A DNA stretch of 64,000 bases from Clostridia bacterium (GCA_017514685.1 JAFWJN010000056.1:57609-121608), one strand, 5' to 3'; positions 43,696 to 52,775 are shown, counted from the first letter of the stretch. The notes: generated by a model from the letters alone, not told the origin. Numbers and translations are program-made.

Positions 43696-43786
43696 GCAGA
43701 GATGGCTGAGCTGGTCTAAGGCGCACGACTGGAAATCGTGTATACTAGGAATAGTATCAAGGGTTCGAATCCCTTTCTCTGCGCCA
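43696..43786 (+). tRNA. tRNA-Ser (GGA anticodon)
   Basis: Acceptor arms GCAGAGA (43696-43702) and TCTCTGC (43776-43782), discriminator G and an encoded CCA at 43784-43786. The anticodon stem CACGA/TCGTG encloses the loop CTGGAAA with anticodon GGA at 43731-43733. A long variable arm and the T loop GGTTCGAATCC confirm a class II serine tRNA that reads UCC and UCU. Confidence 0.97.
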
Positions 43787-43787
43787 G

Positions 43788-43830
43788 AACAGGGCAGTTG
43801 CTTGTTATGAAAGCAGCGCCCTGTTTTTTG
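43788..43830 (+). terminator. Terminator after tRNA-Ser
   Basis: Arms AACAGGGC (43788-43795) and GCCCTGTT (43818-43825) with an inner partly paired loop, followed by T6. Confidence 0.88.
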
Positions 43831-44018
43831 TTTCCATCAAACCGTAAAAATGCAAGCAGAGCATGCATATTCATTCTTTAAAAATGAATATTAATTTGCA
43901 TCGCAACTGAACAGAAAGCGATAATTACGCTTAGAAATTAAAACCATTGCGTGCGTATATAAAAATAAAATTAATGTAAATATATGCAATATATAATAAC
44001 TATCAGCAATTTGAATAA
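43831..44018. other. AT-rich intergenic stretch with an inverted repeat
   Basis: No gene is visible between the tRNA terminator and the dapA promoter. It contains a perfect nine-base inverted repeat, ATATTCATT (43867-43875) and AATGAATAT (43883-43891), with a seven-base spacer. No lysine riboswitch or T-box features were found. Confidence 0.6.
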
Positions 44019-44047
44019 TTGACAATATGAAATCACGGTGATAGACT
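44019..44047 (+). promoter_or_regulatory. Probable promoter of dapA-dapB
   Basis: TTGACA at 44019-44024, a 17-base spacer and TAGACT at 44042-44047. A perfect TATAAT at 44051-44056 is present but 26 bases from the -35, so the active -10 is uncertain. Confidence 0.5.
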
Positions 44048-44115
44048 TTATATAATATTTTAGGTTCATATAAAGACCAATTATTCCTCTTGAAGAAATG
44101 AAAGGAGACACAACA

Positions 44116-44994
44116 ATGAGCATCTTTACTGGTTCAGCTGTTGCTTTAATTACACCGTTTCATAATGGAACAATCGATTATCAATCTCTGGGTACGATTA
44201 TCGAGTTGCAGATTGCTGCGGGATCGGATGCAATTGTTGCGCTTGGTACTACAGCTGAAGCATCAACGATCTCCGGAGAAGAAAGAGAAGAACTGACAAG
44301 ATACATCATAGAACGCGTAGCAAACAGAATTCCGGTTATTGTTGGAACAGGCGGTAATAATACGGAAGAAGTAATTGAAAGAAGCAGATTCGCTGAAGCT
44401 GTCGGGGCTGATGGACTGTTAATCGTTACACCTTATTATAATAAAACAACCCAAGATGGACTGGTTGCTCACTATTGCGCAATTGCTGAGCAGGTCCGCA
44501 CACCAATAATTACATATAATGTTCCGTCCAGAACAGGATTGAATCTCCTTCCTGAAACAATGAGACGCATTATGGACTGTTGTGAAACAGTTGTGGGAAT
44601 TAAAGAAGCGAGCGGGAATATTGAGCAGATTGTCAAACTTGCGGCTCTTTGCCCGGATTGTGATATCTATTCCGGAAATGATGATCATGTCGTTCCCATT
44701 TTATCAGTAGGAGGGAAGGGCGTTATTTCAACAGTTGCGAATATTATTCCGGAAGTGATGCATCTTATGTGCAAGGCTTTCTTTGATGGCGATATTGCAG
44801 AAGCAAGACGTCTTCAGCTTGCTCTTTTACCGATCCAGCAAGCTGCATTCTGTGAAGTCAATCCGATTCCGATCAAAACGATGATGGGTATTTTGAAACT
44901 GTGTGATCCTGAAGTACGTCTTCCATTGGTTAAACCGTCTCTTGAACATTATGAGTATATGGAAAAAGTTCTTCATGATGCAGATATGGTGTAA
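44116..44994 (+). CDS. dapA: 4-hydroxy-tetrahydrodipicolinate synthase
   Basis: Condenses pyruvate with aspartate semialdehyde, the first step of the lysine/diaminopimelate branch. The 292-residue TIM-barrel has GTTAEAST (Thr45/46 of the proton relay), TPYYNKTTQDGL, ITYNVPSRTG with Tyr134, and GIKEASGN with the Schiff-base Lys163. Start 44116 has AAAGGAGA 8 bases upstream; an in-frame ATG at 44098 overlaps that site. It is followed by dapB after 3 bases, so the first two pathway steps are co-expressed, feeding meso-diaminopimelate to the cell wall. Confidence 0.97.
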   Translation: MSIFTGSAVALITPFHNGTIDYQSLGTIIELQIAAGSDAIVALGTTAEASTISGEEREELTRYIIERVANRIPVIVGTGGNNTEEVIERSRFAEAVGADGLLIVTPYYNKTTQDGLVAHYCAIAEQVRTPIITYNVPSRTGLNLLPETMRRIMDCCETVVGIKEASGNIEQIVKLAALCPDCDIYSGNDDHVVPILSVGGKGVISTVANIIPEVMHLMCKAFFDGDIAEARRLQLALLPIQQAAFCEVNPIPIKTMMGILKLCDPEVRLPLVKPSLEHYEYMEKVLHDADMV

Positions 44995-44997
44995 GGA

Positions 44998-45759
44998 ATG
45001 ATCAAGGTATTAGTTAACGGAATCAACGGCCATATGGGAAGAGCCATGATACATGCGCTTCATCAATGGACGGAAACAGTGAAAATTACGGCAGGAGTCG
45101 ATTTGGATACCTCAACGGAAGGTATCCCTGTTTATTCTGACATTTACGAAGTGCAACAGGATTTTGATGTTGCATTGGATTTTTCTGTTCCTGCGGCAAC
45201 GATGCGTCTGGTCGATTATTGCACTGCCCATAACAAACCGATTATAATCGGTACTACGGGATTGAATGAAGAGCATCTGAATAAAATTGCCATAGCATCG
45301 AAACAAATCCCTGTTTTTCAATCGGGTAATATGTCTCTCGGAATTAACCTGATGCAGATGCTTGTCAAACAGGCTAAAATGACGTTGGGCGACAGGTTCG
45401 ACGTTGAAATCATTGAAACTCACCATAACAGAAAAATTGATGCTCCGAGTGGAACAGCTAAGATGCTGGTCGAAACCATTATTTCCGCTTCGGATCAACA
45501 GCTGAAGTGTGTTTACGGAAGAAAAGAAACGAACCACAGAAGAGAAAAGAACGAAATCGGGATCCACTCATTGCGGGGGGGAACGATTACCGGAGAGCAT
45601 GAAGTAATTTTCTTGGGCGATGATGAATCGATCTCAATCAAACATCGCGCTTTCTCGAAAGATGTTTTCGCAAACGGTGCATACCAGGCAGTTCAGTTTA
45701 TTTATGGAAAAGAACCCGGTTTGTACCATATGGATGATCTTCTGGCTGAACTTTTATAG
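44998..45759 (+). CDS. dapB: 4-hydroxy-tetrahydrodipicolinate reductase
   Basis: Second enzyme of the diaminopimelate branch, reducing the DapA product with NAD(P)H. The 253-residue protein has the nucleotide-binding VNGINGHMGRAM, DFSVPAATM, GTTGLNEEHL and the catalytic/substrate segment ETHHNRKIDAPSGTA, followed by GIHSLRGGTITGEHEV. It starts 3 bases after dapA with TAAGGA overlapping the dapA stop. Confidence 0.97.
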   Translation: MIKVLVNGINGHMGRAMIHALHQWTETVKITAGVDLDTSTEGIPVYSDIYEVQQDFDVALDFSVPAATMRLVDYCTAHNKPIIIGTTGLNEEHLNKIAIASKQIPVFQSGNMSLGINLMQMLVKQAKMTLGDRFDVEIIETHHNRKIDAPSGTAKMLVETIISASDQQLKCVYGRKETNHRREKNEIGIHSLRGGTITGEHEVIFLGDDESISIKHRAFSKDVFANGAYQAVQFIYGKEPGLYHMDDLLAELL

Positions 45760-45830
45760 TCAGAACATTCATATTATTTTAAGAATATAGAAATTTTACA
45801 GTTTTTCATTGTATTTTCTGCATTTTTTGA

Positions 45831-45859
45831 TTGACACTTTATCTTTACAATGCTATAAT
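45831..45859 (+). promoter_or_regulatory. Consensus promoter of rplU-prp-rpmA
   Basis: Perfect TTGACA (45831-45836), 17-base spacer, perfect TATAAT (45854-45859) with TGC extension. Confidence 0.93.
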
Positions 45860-45952
45860 TCTGCGGTAAGCCGCTTCGGAGCGGTATTTAAGTGTGCATA
45901 GATTTTGCATCACCGTATTTGAGCGAGTCTGGGAAGAAGGAGGAAGCACAAC
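45860..45952 (+). promoter_or_regulatory. Structured leader of rplU, L21-leader type
   Basis: The 5' leader has a tight hairpin CCGCT-TCGG-AGCGG, then a second stem built from GTGTGCA and TGCATCAC, and a purine-rich segment ending in GAAGGAGGAAG before the ATG. The position and layout agree with the Firmicute L21 leader family, which is thought to bind L21 for autoregulation; the assignment is by pattern only. Confidence 0.65.
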
Positions 45953-46258
45953 ATGTACGCAATCATTCAGACCGGTGGGAAACAGTATAAAGTTGAAGTT
46001 GGTGATGAAGTTCTGGTTGAAAAGCTCGATGCTGAGATCGGAACCGAAGTCGCTTTTGATGTTCTGCTGGTAGCGGACGGCGAAACCGTTAACGTAGGTA
46101 ACCCGTTCGTTGAAGGTGTAAAGGCAACAGCGCGTGTTCTGGAGCATGGCAAAGGCAAGAAAGTTATCGTCTTTAAGTACAAGCCCAAGAAGAACATTCG
46201 CACAAAGCGTGGTCATCGTCAGCCTTTTACAAAGGTTGAGATCACTGCGATCGCATAA
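45953..46258 (+). CDS. rplU: Ribosomal protein L21
   Basis: Large-subunit protein of 101 residues that starts [15 protein letters not shown] and has [26 protein letters not shown], the L21 signature. First gene of the rplU-prp-rpmA unit, with AGGAGG before the start. Confidence 0.98.
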   Translation: MYAIIQTGGKQYKVEVGDEVLVEKLDAEIGTEVAFDVLLVADGETVNVGNPFVEGVKATARVLEHGKGKKVIVFKYKPKKNIRTKRGHRQPFTKVEITAIA

Positions 46259-46263
46259 TCATT

Positions 46264-46596
46264 ATGATTACTGTAACGTCGTTTCATGATAGGAATCATC
46301 GGATGATTGGATTTTCAGTCATGGGACACGCTGGATGCGGTGAATACGGAGAGGATTTAGTTTGTGCAGGCGTTTCCGCTATTGTTCAGACTGCGATCCT
46401 TGGAATCTCGGATGTATTACACCTGAAAGCAGACATCTCAATTAAGGAAGGAGATACCGTCTGCATCCTGAATCGGGAAGTAAGAGAATCAGATTTGCAA
46501 AACGCAGAAATCGTTTTTAAAACGATGAATGCAGGATTAGAATCGATTGCATCTGCATACCCGAAGACCCTCAAATTTCGGAGCAAGGAGGTTTAA
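46264..46596 (+). CDS. prp: Ribosomal-processing cysteine protease Prp
   Basis: A 110-residue cysteine protease (YsxB) that removes the N-terminal extension of L27. The catalytic His is in [11 protein letters not shown] and the Cys in LVCAGVSAI, matching the family. It sits between rplU and rpmA, as in all Firmicutes with extended L27, and the target sequence is present in the next gene. Confidence 0.95.
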   Translation: MITVTSFHDRNHRMIGFSVMGHAGCGEYGEDLVCAGVSAIVQTAILGISDVLHLKADISIKEGDTVCILNREVRESDLQNAEIVFKTMNAGLESIASAYPKTLKFRSKEV

Positions 46597-46600
46597 AACA

Positions 46601-46885
46601 ATGTTTCAGATGAATCTGCAACTGTTTGCGCATAAGAAAGGTGTTGGTTCAACCCGTAACGGCAGAGACAGCGAAAGCAAGCGTCTCGGACCGAAGCGTG
46701 CAGATGGGCAGGCAGTTCTCGCAGGCAACATTCTCGTTCGTCAGCGTGGAACGCATTTCCATCCCGGCACAAACGTCGGCATCGGCAAGGATGATACCCT
46801 CTATGCAAAGGTAAACGGAGTTGTAAAGTTTGAAACTCGTCATGAAGGCAAAAAGACCGTAAGTGTCTATGCTGTTGAAGAGTAA
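46601..46885 (+). CDS. rpmA: Ribosomal protein L27 with Prp-cleaved N-terminal extension
   Basis: A 94-residue precursor starting [24 protein letters not shown]. The first nine residues form the Prp recognition sequence (NLQLF), and cleavage after Phe9 exposes the AHKKG end that reaches the peptidyl-transferase centre. AAGGAGG lies 9 bases before the ATG at 46601; a longer frame lies inside prp and is not used. Ends with a strong terminator. Confidence 0.98.
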   Translation: MFQMNLQLFAHKKGVGSTRNGRDSESKRLGPKRADGQAVLAGNILVRQRGTHFHPGTNVGIGKDDTLYAKVNGVVKFETRHEGKKTVSVYAVEE

Positions 46886-46896
46886 GTGTAAAAGTT

Positions 46897-46925
46897 AAGA
46901 GCCCGACTTTGTCGGGCTCTTTTTT
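46897..46925. terminator. Terminator after rpmA
   Basis: Perfect eleven-base-pair hairpin AAGAGCCCGAC / GTCGGGCTCTT with a TTT loop and T-run tail on the plus strand. It also lies just downstream of the first dac gene on the minus strand and may serve both. Confidence 0.93.
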
Positions 46926-48321
46926 ATGCCTTAGGGGCACAGGACAACCACCAGGAAGACGGAGAATCTGTTATTATAGGTTCATCTGAAGATGGTATTA
47001 CAGTTGGCTCAGGAGTAATAATAACGATCTGAGGAGATTCAACAGGAACTTCTGTAGGCGTAGGAAGAGGAGTGGGGGATGGTGTTGGAGAGGGAGAGGG
47101 TGTTACGATTTCATCACAGACGATCATCCCGGTAAAATATGTTTCCTCATTTATTACAATGGAAGCGGTACCTGCTGTATCATCAACAGAAGGCGTTTCA
47201 ACCTCCAGATCGATTCGGATATAATCTTTTGAAAAATGTTCTGGAAGCATGAAATCAGGAAACAGATAGAGCGGTGCTGAATAAGAATCTTCTTCGTCCC
47301 ATTCAATCCGGAATGTGGAAGACAAAATGCCGGTCAGATCAGGATCGTATTCTCTGGTAAAAGTGCGGGGAATCAAAGAATCCGGATAATCATGAAGAGA
47401 AACAGCGTACAGATCACGATCGAACGCATACTCTAACAGCTTACGCGCATCTTTATATCTCTGCACAGAATAAGAATCCTGCTTCTTCAGACTTGCTGAA
47501 CTGGATGGCATGTCGCCATGCAGAAGAACAGCAATATAAACCGTGTCATTGCGCTGTGCTGCGGCGACAAGACATTTTCCGGCAGCATTGGTTTCTCCGG
47601 TTTTGATTCCGATAGCATCAGAATATAAAACTGATTCCGGTTTATATGTTGTAGACTGATAATCCCTTAAAAAGCGGTTGGAAGTTTTGACGGTAATGGC
47701 ACGACCCTGCTTTGAAACCATGCGATACGATTTGCATGCGACGATTTCCCGAAAAGATTCATTTTTCATCGCATAAGCTGCAAGAATCGCCATATCACGT
47801 GCGGTTGTATAATGATCGGCATTCTGAAGACCGTTTGGATTCATAAAATGAGAATGCGCCATTCCGATTTCTGCTGCTTTTTCATTCATAAGATCAACGA
47901 AAGAGCTGACTTTACCTGAAACACCGATAGCTACAGCTACAGCAGCATCGTTTCCACTTGGAAGCATCATTCCGTATAATAAATCAATTAATTTGAACTT
48001 TTCATCTTTATGGAGTCCCATTACAGAACCCTTGACATTTTTCGAATCGGCGGATGACGGTATTTTCACATACTGATCGAGATCGCCTTTCTCTAAAGCA
48101 ACGATACAAGAGAGTATTTTGGTCGTGCTTGCAGGATAACATTTTTCGTCAGCATTTTTCTCAAGGTTACAGACTGCCTGGTCAGGGCGTTCGGCATTTA
48201 CTACAATAATATAATCCTCCGTAAAATCACTCAGATCCAGTTCTGCCTGATCTTCTGAGAAAGAAACAGAAGAAAAACAGAACAATAAGACCATCAGACC
48301 ACAGAGGATTTTTTTAAACAT
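46924..48321 (-). CDS. D-alanyl-D-alanine carboxypeptidase without C-terminal anchor
   Basis: S11-family low-molecular-weight penicillin-binding protein of 465 residues that trims the terminal D-Ala from muropeptides. A signal peptide (about 1-22) precedes the domain with SxxK (STTK, Ser about 65), SGN (MLPSGNDAAVA) and KTG (IGIKTGETNAAG). The C-terminal part has a beta-rich domain and then a Pro/Ser/Thr-rich tail (PSPSPTPSPTP) with no hydrophobic anchor, unlike its neighbour. GAGG lies 9 bases before 48321; the ATG at 48336 overlaps the previous stop but lacks a site. Likely co-transcribed with the upstream paralogue. Confidence 0.92.
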   Translation of the reverse strand: MFKKILCGLMVLLFCFSSVSFSEDQAELDLSDFTEDYIIVVNAERPDQAVCNLEKNADEKCYPASTTKILSCIVALEKGDLDQYVKIPSSADSKNVKGSVMGLHKDEKFKLIDLLYGMMLPSGNDAAVAVAIGVSGKVSSFVDLMNEKAAEIGMAHSHFMNPNGLQNADHYTTARDMAILAAYAMKNESFREIVACKSYRMVSKQGRAITVKTSNRFLRDYQSTTYKPESVLYSDAIGIKTGETNAAGKCLVAAAQRNDTVYIAVLLHGDMPSSSASLKKQDSYSVQRYKDARKLLEYAFDRDLYAVSLHDYPDSLIPRTFTREYDPDLTGILSSTFRIEWDEEDSYSAPLYLFPDFMLPEHFSKDYIRIDLEVETPSVDDTAGTASIVINEETYFTGMIVCDEIVTPSPSPTPSPTPLPTPTEVPVESPQIVIITPEPTVIPSSDEPIITDSPSSWWLSCAPKA

Positions 48322-48332
48322 AATGAAAGACC

Positions 48333-49898
48333 TCACTCGTAATAACGGGATTTTTGCTGTGCTTTTTTCTTTGCTGCAGCTCTGCGTCTTTTCTCCTTCC
48401 GGATTTTTTCCTTACGGAGATAAATTGCAAAAGCAACCAGAATAACAGTTAAGATAATCAGGATTACGAAAAGAAGAATCCAAAGGATCAATTGACTGGA
48501 ACTGATTTTGAAATTTCCGCAATTGAAAGAATTAGATTCAGGTTCAACAACTTCTGTTCCGTTGGAAATCAAGCCGCCGGTATGAACCTGGGGTTTATCA
48601 GTGGCAGTACTGACTTGGGCCATTCCTTCTTTAACAGTTCGAGTTGCCAGCAAATCGACACTGAAGAGTGTTTCGCCGTTTAGAACATAGTTGACGCGGC
48701 CAACAACAGAACCGTCAGTGATGGGAGCATAATTGTTGGTGATATTTACTTCAGCCATTGAGGATGCATTGTCAAGAACAGCACGAAGTTTCGGCTCCAT
48801 CAAGTTAATCGTATAGGAATCAGGAAGATCTGCCTTGAGGATCAAAACACCATGATTGGAATCGGTTTCGATCGCATTGGGAACTGTTATTTGAAATGTG
48901 GTTTGCAGTCCTGCATTGGTAAGATCCTTCAGGGAAACCGTCCTTTGCATCTTTGTAAAGGCGTATTCGAATAATTTAATAGCGTCCTGAAAACGATAAG
49001 CGTTGTATTTGTCTTTACGGGCATCATTCGCACCGCTGTTATAGGTAGAATCATTTAAGGTTCCGCCAAATAGAACAGCGATCAAAGTGACACCTTCCTT
49101 TTTTGCGGCAGCAATCAGACATTTACCAGCTTGGGTCGTGTCACCGGTTTTAACACCGATGGCTTCTTTGTACAAGCAGGAAATGGGATTTGGAAGTGTT
49201 TCAGTTGGCTCGGTATCGATCAGAAGACGGTTCGAATTGGTTACGGTAATTTCCCGGTTGCCGCTTTTAGTAGTATATTTTCCGGAAGAAACTATTTCGC
49301 AAAAAGTGGGATTTTTAAGCGCATAAGCTGTTAACAGCGCCATATCCCTGACAGTGGTATAATGATTGTCATTATGCTTTCCATGAACAGTAACGAAGTG
49401 AGAATGAAGCATGCCGATTTCCTGCGCTTTTGCATTCATCAAGTCAGCAAAAGAAGAAGTGCTTCCGGCAATTGCTTCTGCAATTGCAATAGCTGCGTCA
49501 TTGCCGGAAGGAAGCATCATACCATACAACAGGTCAATAATAGAGAATGTATCGCCTTCTTCAAGGCCCATCAATGAGTTGCCGCGTCCAAAGTTTACCG
49601 CGTTAGCGGAAACGCTGGCAAGATCGTTCAAGGATTTTCCATTGTTTTGAATTTGCTCGATAGCAACGATACAAGTCAGAATTTTGGTCGTACTGGCAGG
49701 TTCGACTCTTAAATCTGCTTCACGCTCAATTCCGTCAAAAGAATAAGAGGGATTGTCAGCATCGACAAGAATATAATATGGTTCATAAATTGAATCCAAA
49801 TCGAAAGAACTGCCTTCTGCATAAGAAAAGACAGGAAAAAAGGTTAAAAGAATAAGAACAATTAATAGCACGGAAAGTGCTTTTTTATAATTTATCAT
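48333..49898 (-). CDS. D-alanyl-D-alanine carboxypeptidase with C-terminal membrane anchor
   Basis: S11-family carboxypeptidase of 521 residues. Signal peptide about 1-27; SxxK as STTK (Ser69), SGN in LPSGNDAAIA and VKTGDTTQAG. A beta domain follows, and the C-terminus has a transmembrane helix (about 465-490) with a basic cytosolic tail of repeated Lys/Arg/Ala. It is clearly a paralogue of the following gene, with about the same first 300 residues. The pair probably arose by duplication; one is anchored and one released or tethered differently. Confidence 0.92.
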   Translation of the reverse strand: MINYKKALSVLLIVLILLTFFPVFSYAEGSSFDLDSIYEPYYILVDADNPSYSFDGIEREADLRVEPASTTKILTCIVAIEQIQNNGKSLNDLASVSANAVNFGRGNSLMGLEEGDTFSIIDLLYGMMLPSGNDAAIAIAEAIAGSTSSFADLMNAKAQEIGMLHSHFVTVHGKHNDNHYTTVRDMALLTAYALKNPTFCEIVSSGKYTTKSGNREITVTNSNRLLIDTEPTETLPNPISCLYKEAIGVKTGDTTQAGKCLIAAAKKEGVTLIAVLFGGTLNDSTYNSGANDARKDKYNAYRFQDAIKLFEYAFTKMQRTVSLKDLTNAGLQTTFQITVPNAIETDSNHGVLILKADLPDSYTINLMEPKLRAVLDNASSMAEVNITNNYAPITDGSVVGRVNYVLNGETLFSVDLLATRTVKEGMAQVSTATDKPQVHTGGLISNGTEVVEPESNSFNCGNFKISSSQLILWILLFVILIILTVILVAFAIYLRKEKIRKEKRRRAAAKKKAQQKSRYYE

Positions 49899-49927
49899 AG
49901 AAACCTCAAGGTGAATAATCTTAAATA

Positions 49928-49956
49928 AGTTTAATTGGATTCAATTCGAAAGTCAA
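49928..49956 (-). promoter_or_regulatory. Probable promoter of the dac pair
   Basis: On the minus strand TTGACT (49956-49951), 17-base spacer and TAAACT (49933-49928), about 30 bases before the anchored carboxypeptidase gene. Confidence 0.6.
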
Positions 49957-49994
49957 CGGATTAACTTTTGAGATAATGTAAACTTTCTATGCCA

Positions 49995-50492
49995 TCAAAT
50001 ATGCTGTGTTTTTGGAATGTATTCTTCGGCAAACAGGATTTCAGCAGATCTAGCTTCCTCCGAAATTGTCAGGACTGCACAACTTGGTCCTTTCGACGAT
50101 CTTGGAAGGGAAAGACTTCCTGGATTAATGAGAAGAATTCCGTTATGTTCTTCGATTGAGGCAATGTGGGAATGTCCGAAACAGACAATATCACAATTAT
50201 TACTCTCAGCTAGGTAACAAAGTGAAAGATTTCCTGAGCAGGTATGCCCATGCAGAAGAAGAATATTATGCTGATTCCATGAAATAACCTGCGTCAGAGG
50301 AACCGGAGACCAGAAATCACAATTTCCACGAACGGAAACAAACCCTGTATTTAAAGATCTGGCAAGAAGTGAAGCATCTTCAACACAATCGCCAAGATGG
50401 AAAAGAGAATCCAGCTGACCAAGTCTTGACTTGAAAAAGGACAGATTAGAAATATGACCGTGTGTATCAGAGAAGATTCCTATCCGTGCCAT
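49995..50492 (-). CDS. YfcE/MJ0936-family phosphodiesterase
   Basis: A 165-residue calcineurin-like metallophosphoesterase with the full metal-site set: FSDTHGH, HLGDCVED, GNCD, LLHGHT, GHSH and the NPGSL end. These proteins hydrolyse model phosphodiesters, but natural substrates are unsettled. It overlaps rdgB by 26 bases, a common pairing (rdgB-yfcE). GAGG lies 6 bases upstream of the start. Confidence 0.93.
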   Translation of the reverse strand: MARIGIFSDTHGHISNLSFFKSRLGQLDSLFHLGDCVEDASLLARSLNTGFVSVRGNCDFWSPVPLTQVISWNQHNILLLHGHTCSGNLSLCYLAESNNCDIVCFGHSHIASIEEHNGILLINPGSLSLPRSSKGPSCAVLTISEEARSAEILFAEEYIPKTQHI

Positions 50493-51078
50493 CTAGTACC
50501 TCTTTCAATTTGATTAATGCGTTATGACGATGACTGACAGAGTTTTTTTCTTCCGGTGTCAGTTCTGCAAAGGATTTTTGAAAAGGAGCATACCAAAAAT
50601 ACGGATCATACCCGAATCCGTTGCTGCCGTGTGCTTCAAACAGAATCGTCCCTTCTACAGAACCACGAACGCAAATTGGGGGCATTCCGCGTCGTACAAG
50701 AGCAATGCAGGAAACAAAATGAGCTGTCCTTTGATCAAAAGAGCAGTCCCTTAACTTTTCAATCAGAAGGGCATTGTTATCGGCGTCATTATGTCCTTCC
50801 CCTGCAAAACGGGCTGAATACACTCCGGGAGCTCCGTTCAGGGCGTCAACGCACAAACCGCTGTCATCAGCAAGCGCAGCATCGAAACGATCGCCAACAT
50901 AATCCAGGGTCTGCTGTGCCTTGATCAGAGCATTCTCTTCAAAGGTGGTTCCGTTTTCGATTGCTTCAAAGCTGACTCCGGCTTCTTTTAAGGTATAGAT
51001 GTCTGTAAAGTAACTGCCGAGAATTGCTTTGATTTCCTGTGCTTTATGCGAATTGTTTGTTGCCAACAATAATTTCAT
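50467..51078 (-). CDS. rdgB: XTP/dITP pyrophosphatase
   Basis: A 203-residue Ham1/RdgB-type enzyme that cleaves non-canonical purine triphosphates such as dITP and XTP so they are not built into DNA. It has LLLATNNSHKAQEIKAIL, ADDSGLCVDALNGAPGVYSARFAGE (metal-binding Asp) and GFGYDPYFW, SHRHNAL. Coupled to rqcH by an ATGA overlap at its start. Confidence 0.97.
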   Translation of the reverse strand: MKLLLATNNSHKAQEIKAILGSYFTDIYTLKEAGVSFEAIENGTTFEENALIKAQQTLDYVGDRFDAALADDSGLCVDALNGAPGVYSARFAGEGHNDADNNALLIEKLRDCSFDQRTAHFVSCIALVRRGMPPICVRGSVEGTILFEAHGSNGFGYDPYFWYAPFQKSFAELTPEEKNSVSHRHNALIKLKEVLDGTDRNLL

Positions 51079-52775
51079 TTTTTGTCTCCTTCTGTAAGAT
51101 AACGATAATGCTGCAAAGCCTCAGCATCCGGAGTAACATAAACGGTGTGCTGATTGGAATAAGTTACATAGCCGGGATGAGAACCGGAAGGCTTCTTGAC
51201 ATATTTACGAAGAGTATAATCAACTGCTACATTAGCGGATGCAGATGATTTACTGTGAAGAGCGGCTACTTGAGCAGCAAAGAGTATGGCCTCCGCTGTA
51301 GGGGACTGGTCTTCAAGATACACGTGGCTTCCGGGACTGTCTTTTACATGAAACCAATAATATCCCGGGGATTCTGTTCTAAATAACCGGTCATTCTGAT
51401 AATTGTTTTTACCGACCAGCATGACTGAACCGGAAGGGGAACGGTACTTGTATGGTTCGCTGCTGATAGGCTTGGATTTGGTTTTTTGAAGAATTTCTGC
51501 TTTTAAATATCCTTGGGAAATTAACTCTTCTTTAATCTCGGAAAGTTCATCAGAAGAGGAACATTGTTCAATTGCTACAAGAACCCCTTCTAAATAGTCT
51601 TGTTCCATCGTTAAGCTGTCAATTTGAGTTAGTGCATATTCCCGGGCAGTCTTAGCTTTGTGATAACGCTTAAAATAAAGATCCGCATTTTGTTTGAGAG
51701 AAAGTGCCCGATCAACAGGGATATTGATCAATGCCGGAGGTTCGGAATAATAATCTGTAACAGCAACAGAATCCCCCGATTTTATCAGAGAGGATAGATT
51801 TGCAAGGAGGAGTTCTCCATATTTTCTATATTGGTTTGCAGTTTCCTCGTTTCCTAAATGAAATGACTGCGTTTCTAACTTATGAACGACTCTTTTCAGA
51901 GCGTGATCGGCACATGACCGAATGGCAGAACGTTTTTTTGTCAAAACAGCTTTTTCATCTTTTAATCGGTAAAAAGCTTCCTGCGCTTCACACATTGATG
52001 AGAAACCAATGAATGCGGAATTCTTCGGCGCAAAGGGCAGAACACCGCGATCCGGAATCACAGAAGGGGAAAACGACAGATGAAACAGACTGGAAAAGAC
52101 ATTATAACATTCGGAACCGATTGCAGATGGAGGAGCAGAGAAACTGCATATTTGCTGAGAGCAGAGTTTGGAGATTCCGAGGAGAGTTGTCTGGATCCAT
52201 TCATATGGTTGCCTCCCGTTTGCGAGCGCAGTGAATTGTGCCTCGTTTAATGAGAATGGATAAAGCCGGCCTGACTGCAGGGGAGGTTCCTGATACTGAC
52301 AATTAGGAAGGCAGATCCGGATTGATTCCTCGTTAAGTCCAAAGTGCCGCATGCAGTCGAGGATTTTTTGATTGGAGTCAACCAGAAAAACATTTCCGTG
52401 TTTTCCCATAAGCTCAACAATCAGCTGCAGAGATATTTCATCTTTCAGTTCGTTTTTGTTATGAAAATCTATGGTGACGATTCGATCCATGCCAAACTGA
52501 CTAATACCTGCAATTCGGGCACCAGTCAGATATTTACGCAAAATCATACAGAAGGAGGGGGGAACGGAAGGATTTTCGAACACCTGGGATGTAAGCTGAA
52601 TACGGCCGTTTTCATTGTGGATATTGATCATCAGTTTCACACGACCGCAGGAGGGACCATGAAGATGCAAAATAAGCATGTCTTTATCCGGCTCTTGAAT
52701 TTTATCAATCCTGGAATCGGTTAAAGACTGCAGTTCATGTATCGTTGCGAATAAAGATAATCCATCAGTTGCCAT
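51075..52775 (-). CDS. rqcH: Rqc2/NFACT-family ribosome rescue protein RqcH
   Basis: A 566-residue NFACT protein that binds 50S subunits with stalled chains and adds alanine tails. The NFACT-N domain starts MATDGLSLFATIHEL with RIDKIQEPDKDML, a coiled-coil follows (about 275-400), and the NFACT-R domain has GKNNYQNDRL, PGYYWFHVKDSPGSHVYLE and VDYTLRKYVKKPSGSHPGYVTY. Older names are FbpA or fibronectin-binding. No Shine-Dalgarno precedes the start, but alignment to family N-termini supports it. It follows the MBL gene by 32 bases. Confidence 0.95.
   Translation of the reverse strand: MATDGLSLFATIHELQSLTDSRIDKIQEPDKDMLILHLHGPSCGRVKLMINIHNENGRIQLTSQVFENPSVPPSFCMILRKYLTGARIAGISQFGMDRIVTIDFHNKNELKDEISLQLIVELMGKHGNVFLVDSNQKILDCMRHFGLNEESIRICLPNCQYQEPPLQSGRLYPFSLNEAQFTALANGRQPYEWIQTTLLGISKLCSQQICSFSAPPSAIGSECYNVFSSLFHLSFSPSVIPDRGVLPFAPKNSAFIGFSSMCEAQEAFYRLKDEKAVLTKKRSAIRSCADHALKRVVHKLETQSFHLGNEETANQYRKYGELLLANLSSLIKSGDSVAVTDYYSEPPALINIPVDRALSLKQNADLYFKRYHKAKTAREYALTQIDSLTMEQDYLEGVLVAIEQCSSSDELSEIKEELISQGYLKAEILQKTKSKPISSEPYKYRSPSGSVMLVGKNNYQNDRLFRTESPGYYWFHVKDSPGSHVYLEDQSPTAEAILFAAQVAALHSKSSASANVAVDYTLRKYVKKPSGSHPGYVTYSNQHTVYVTPDAEALQHYRYLTEGDKK

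Noticed and set aside
43831-44115. Lysine riboswitch or T-box before dapA
   Set aside because: None of the conserved lysine-aptamer or T-box sequences is present; the region is plain AT-rich DNA with a small inverted repeat.
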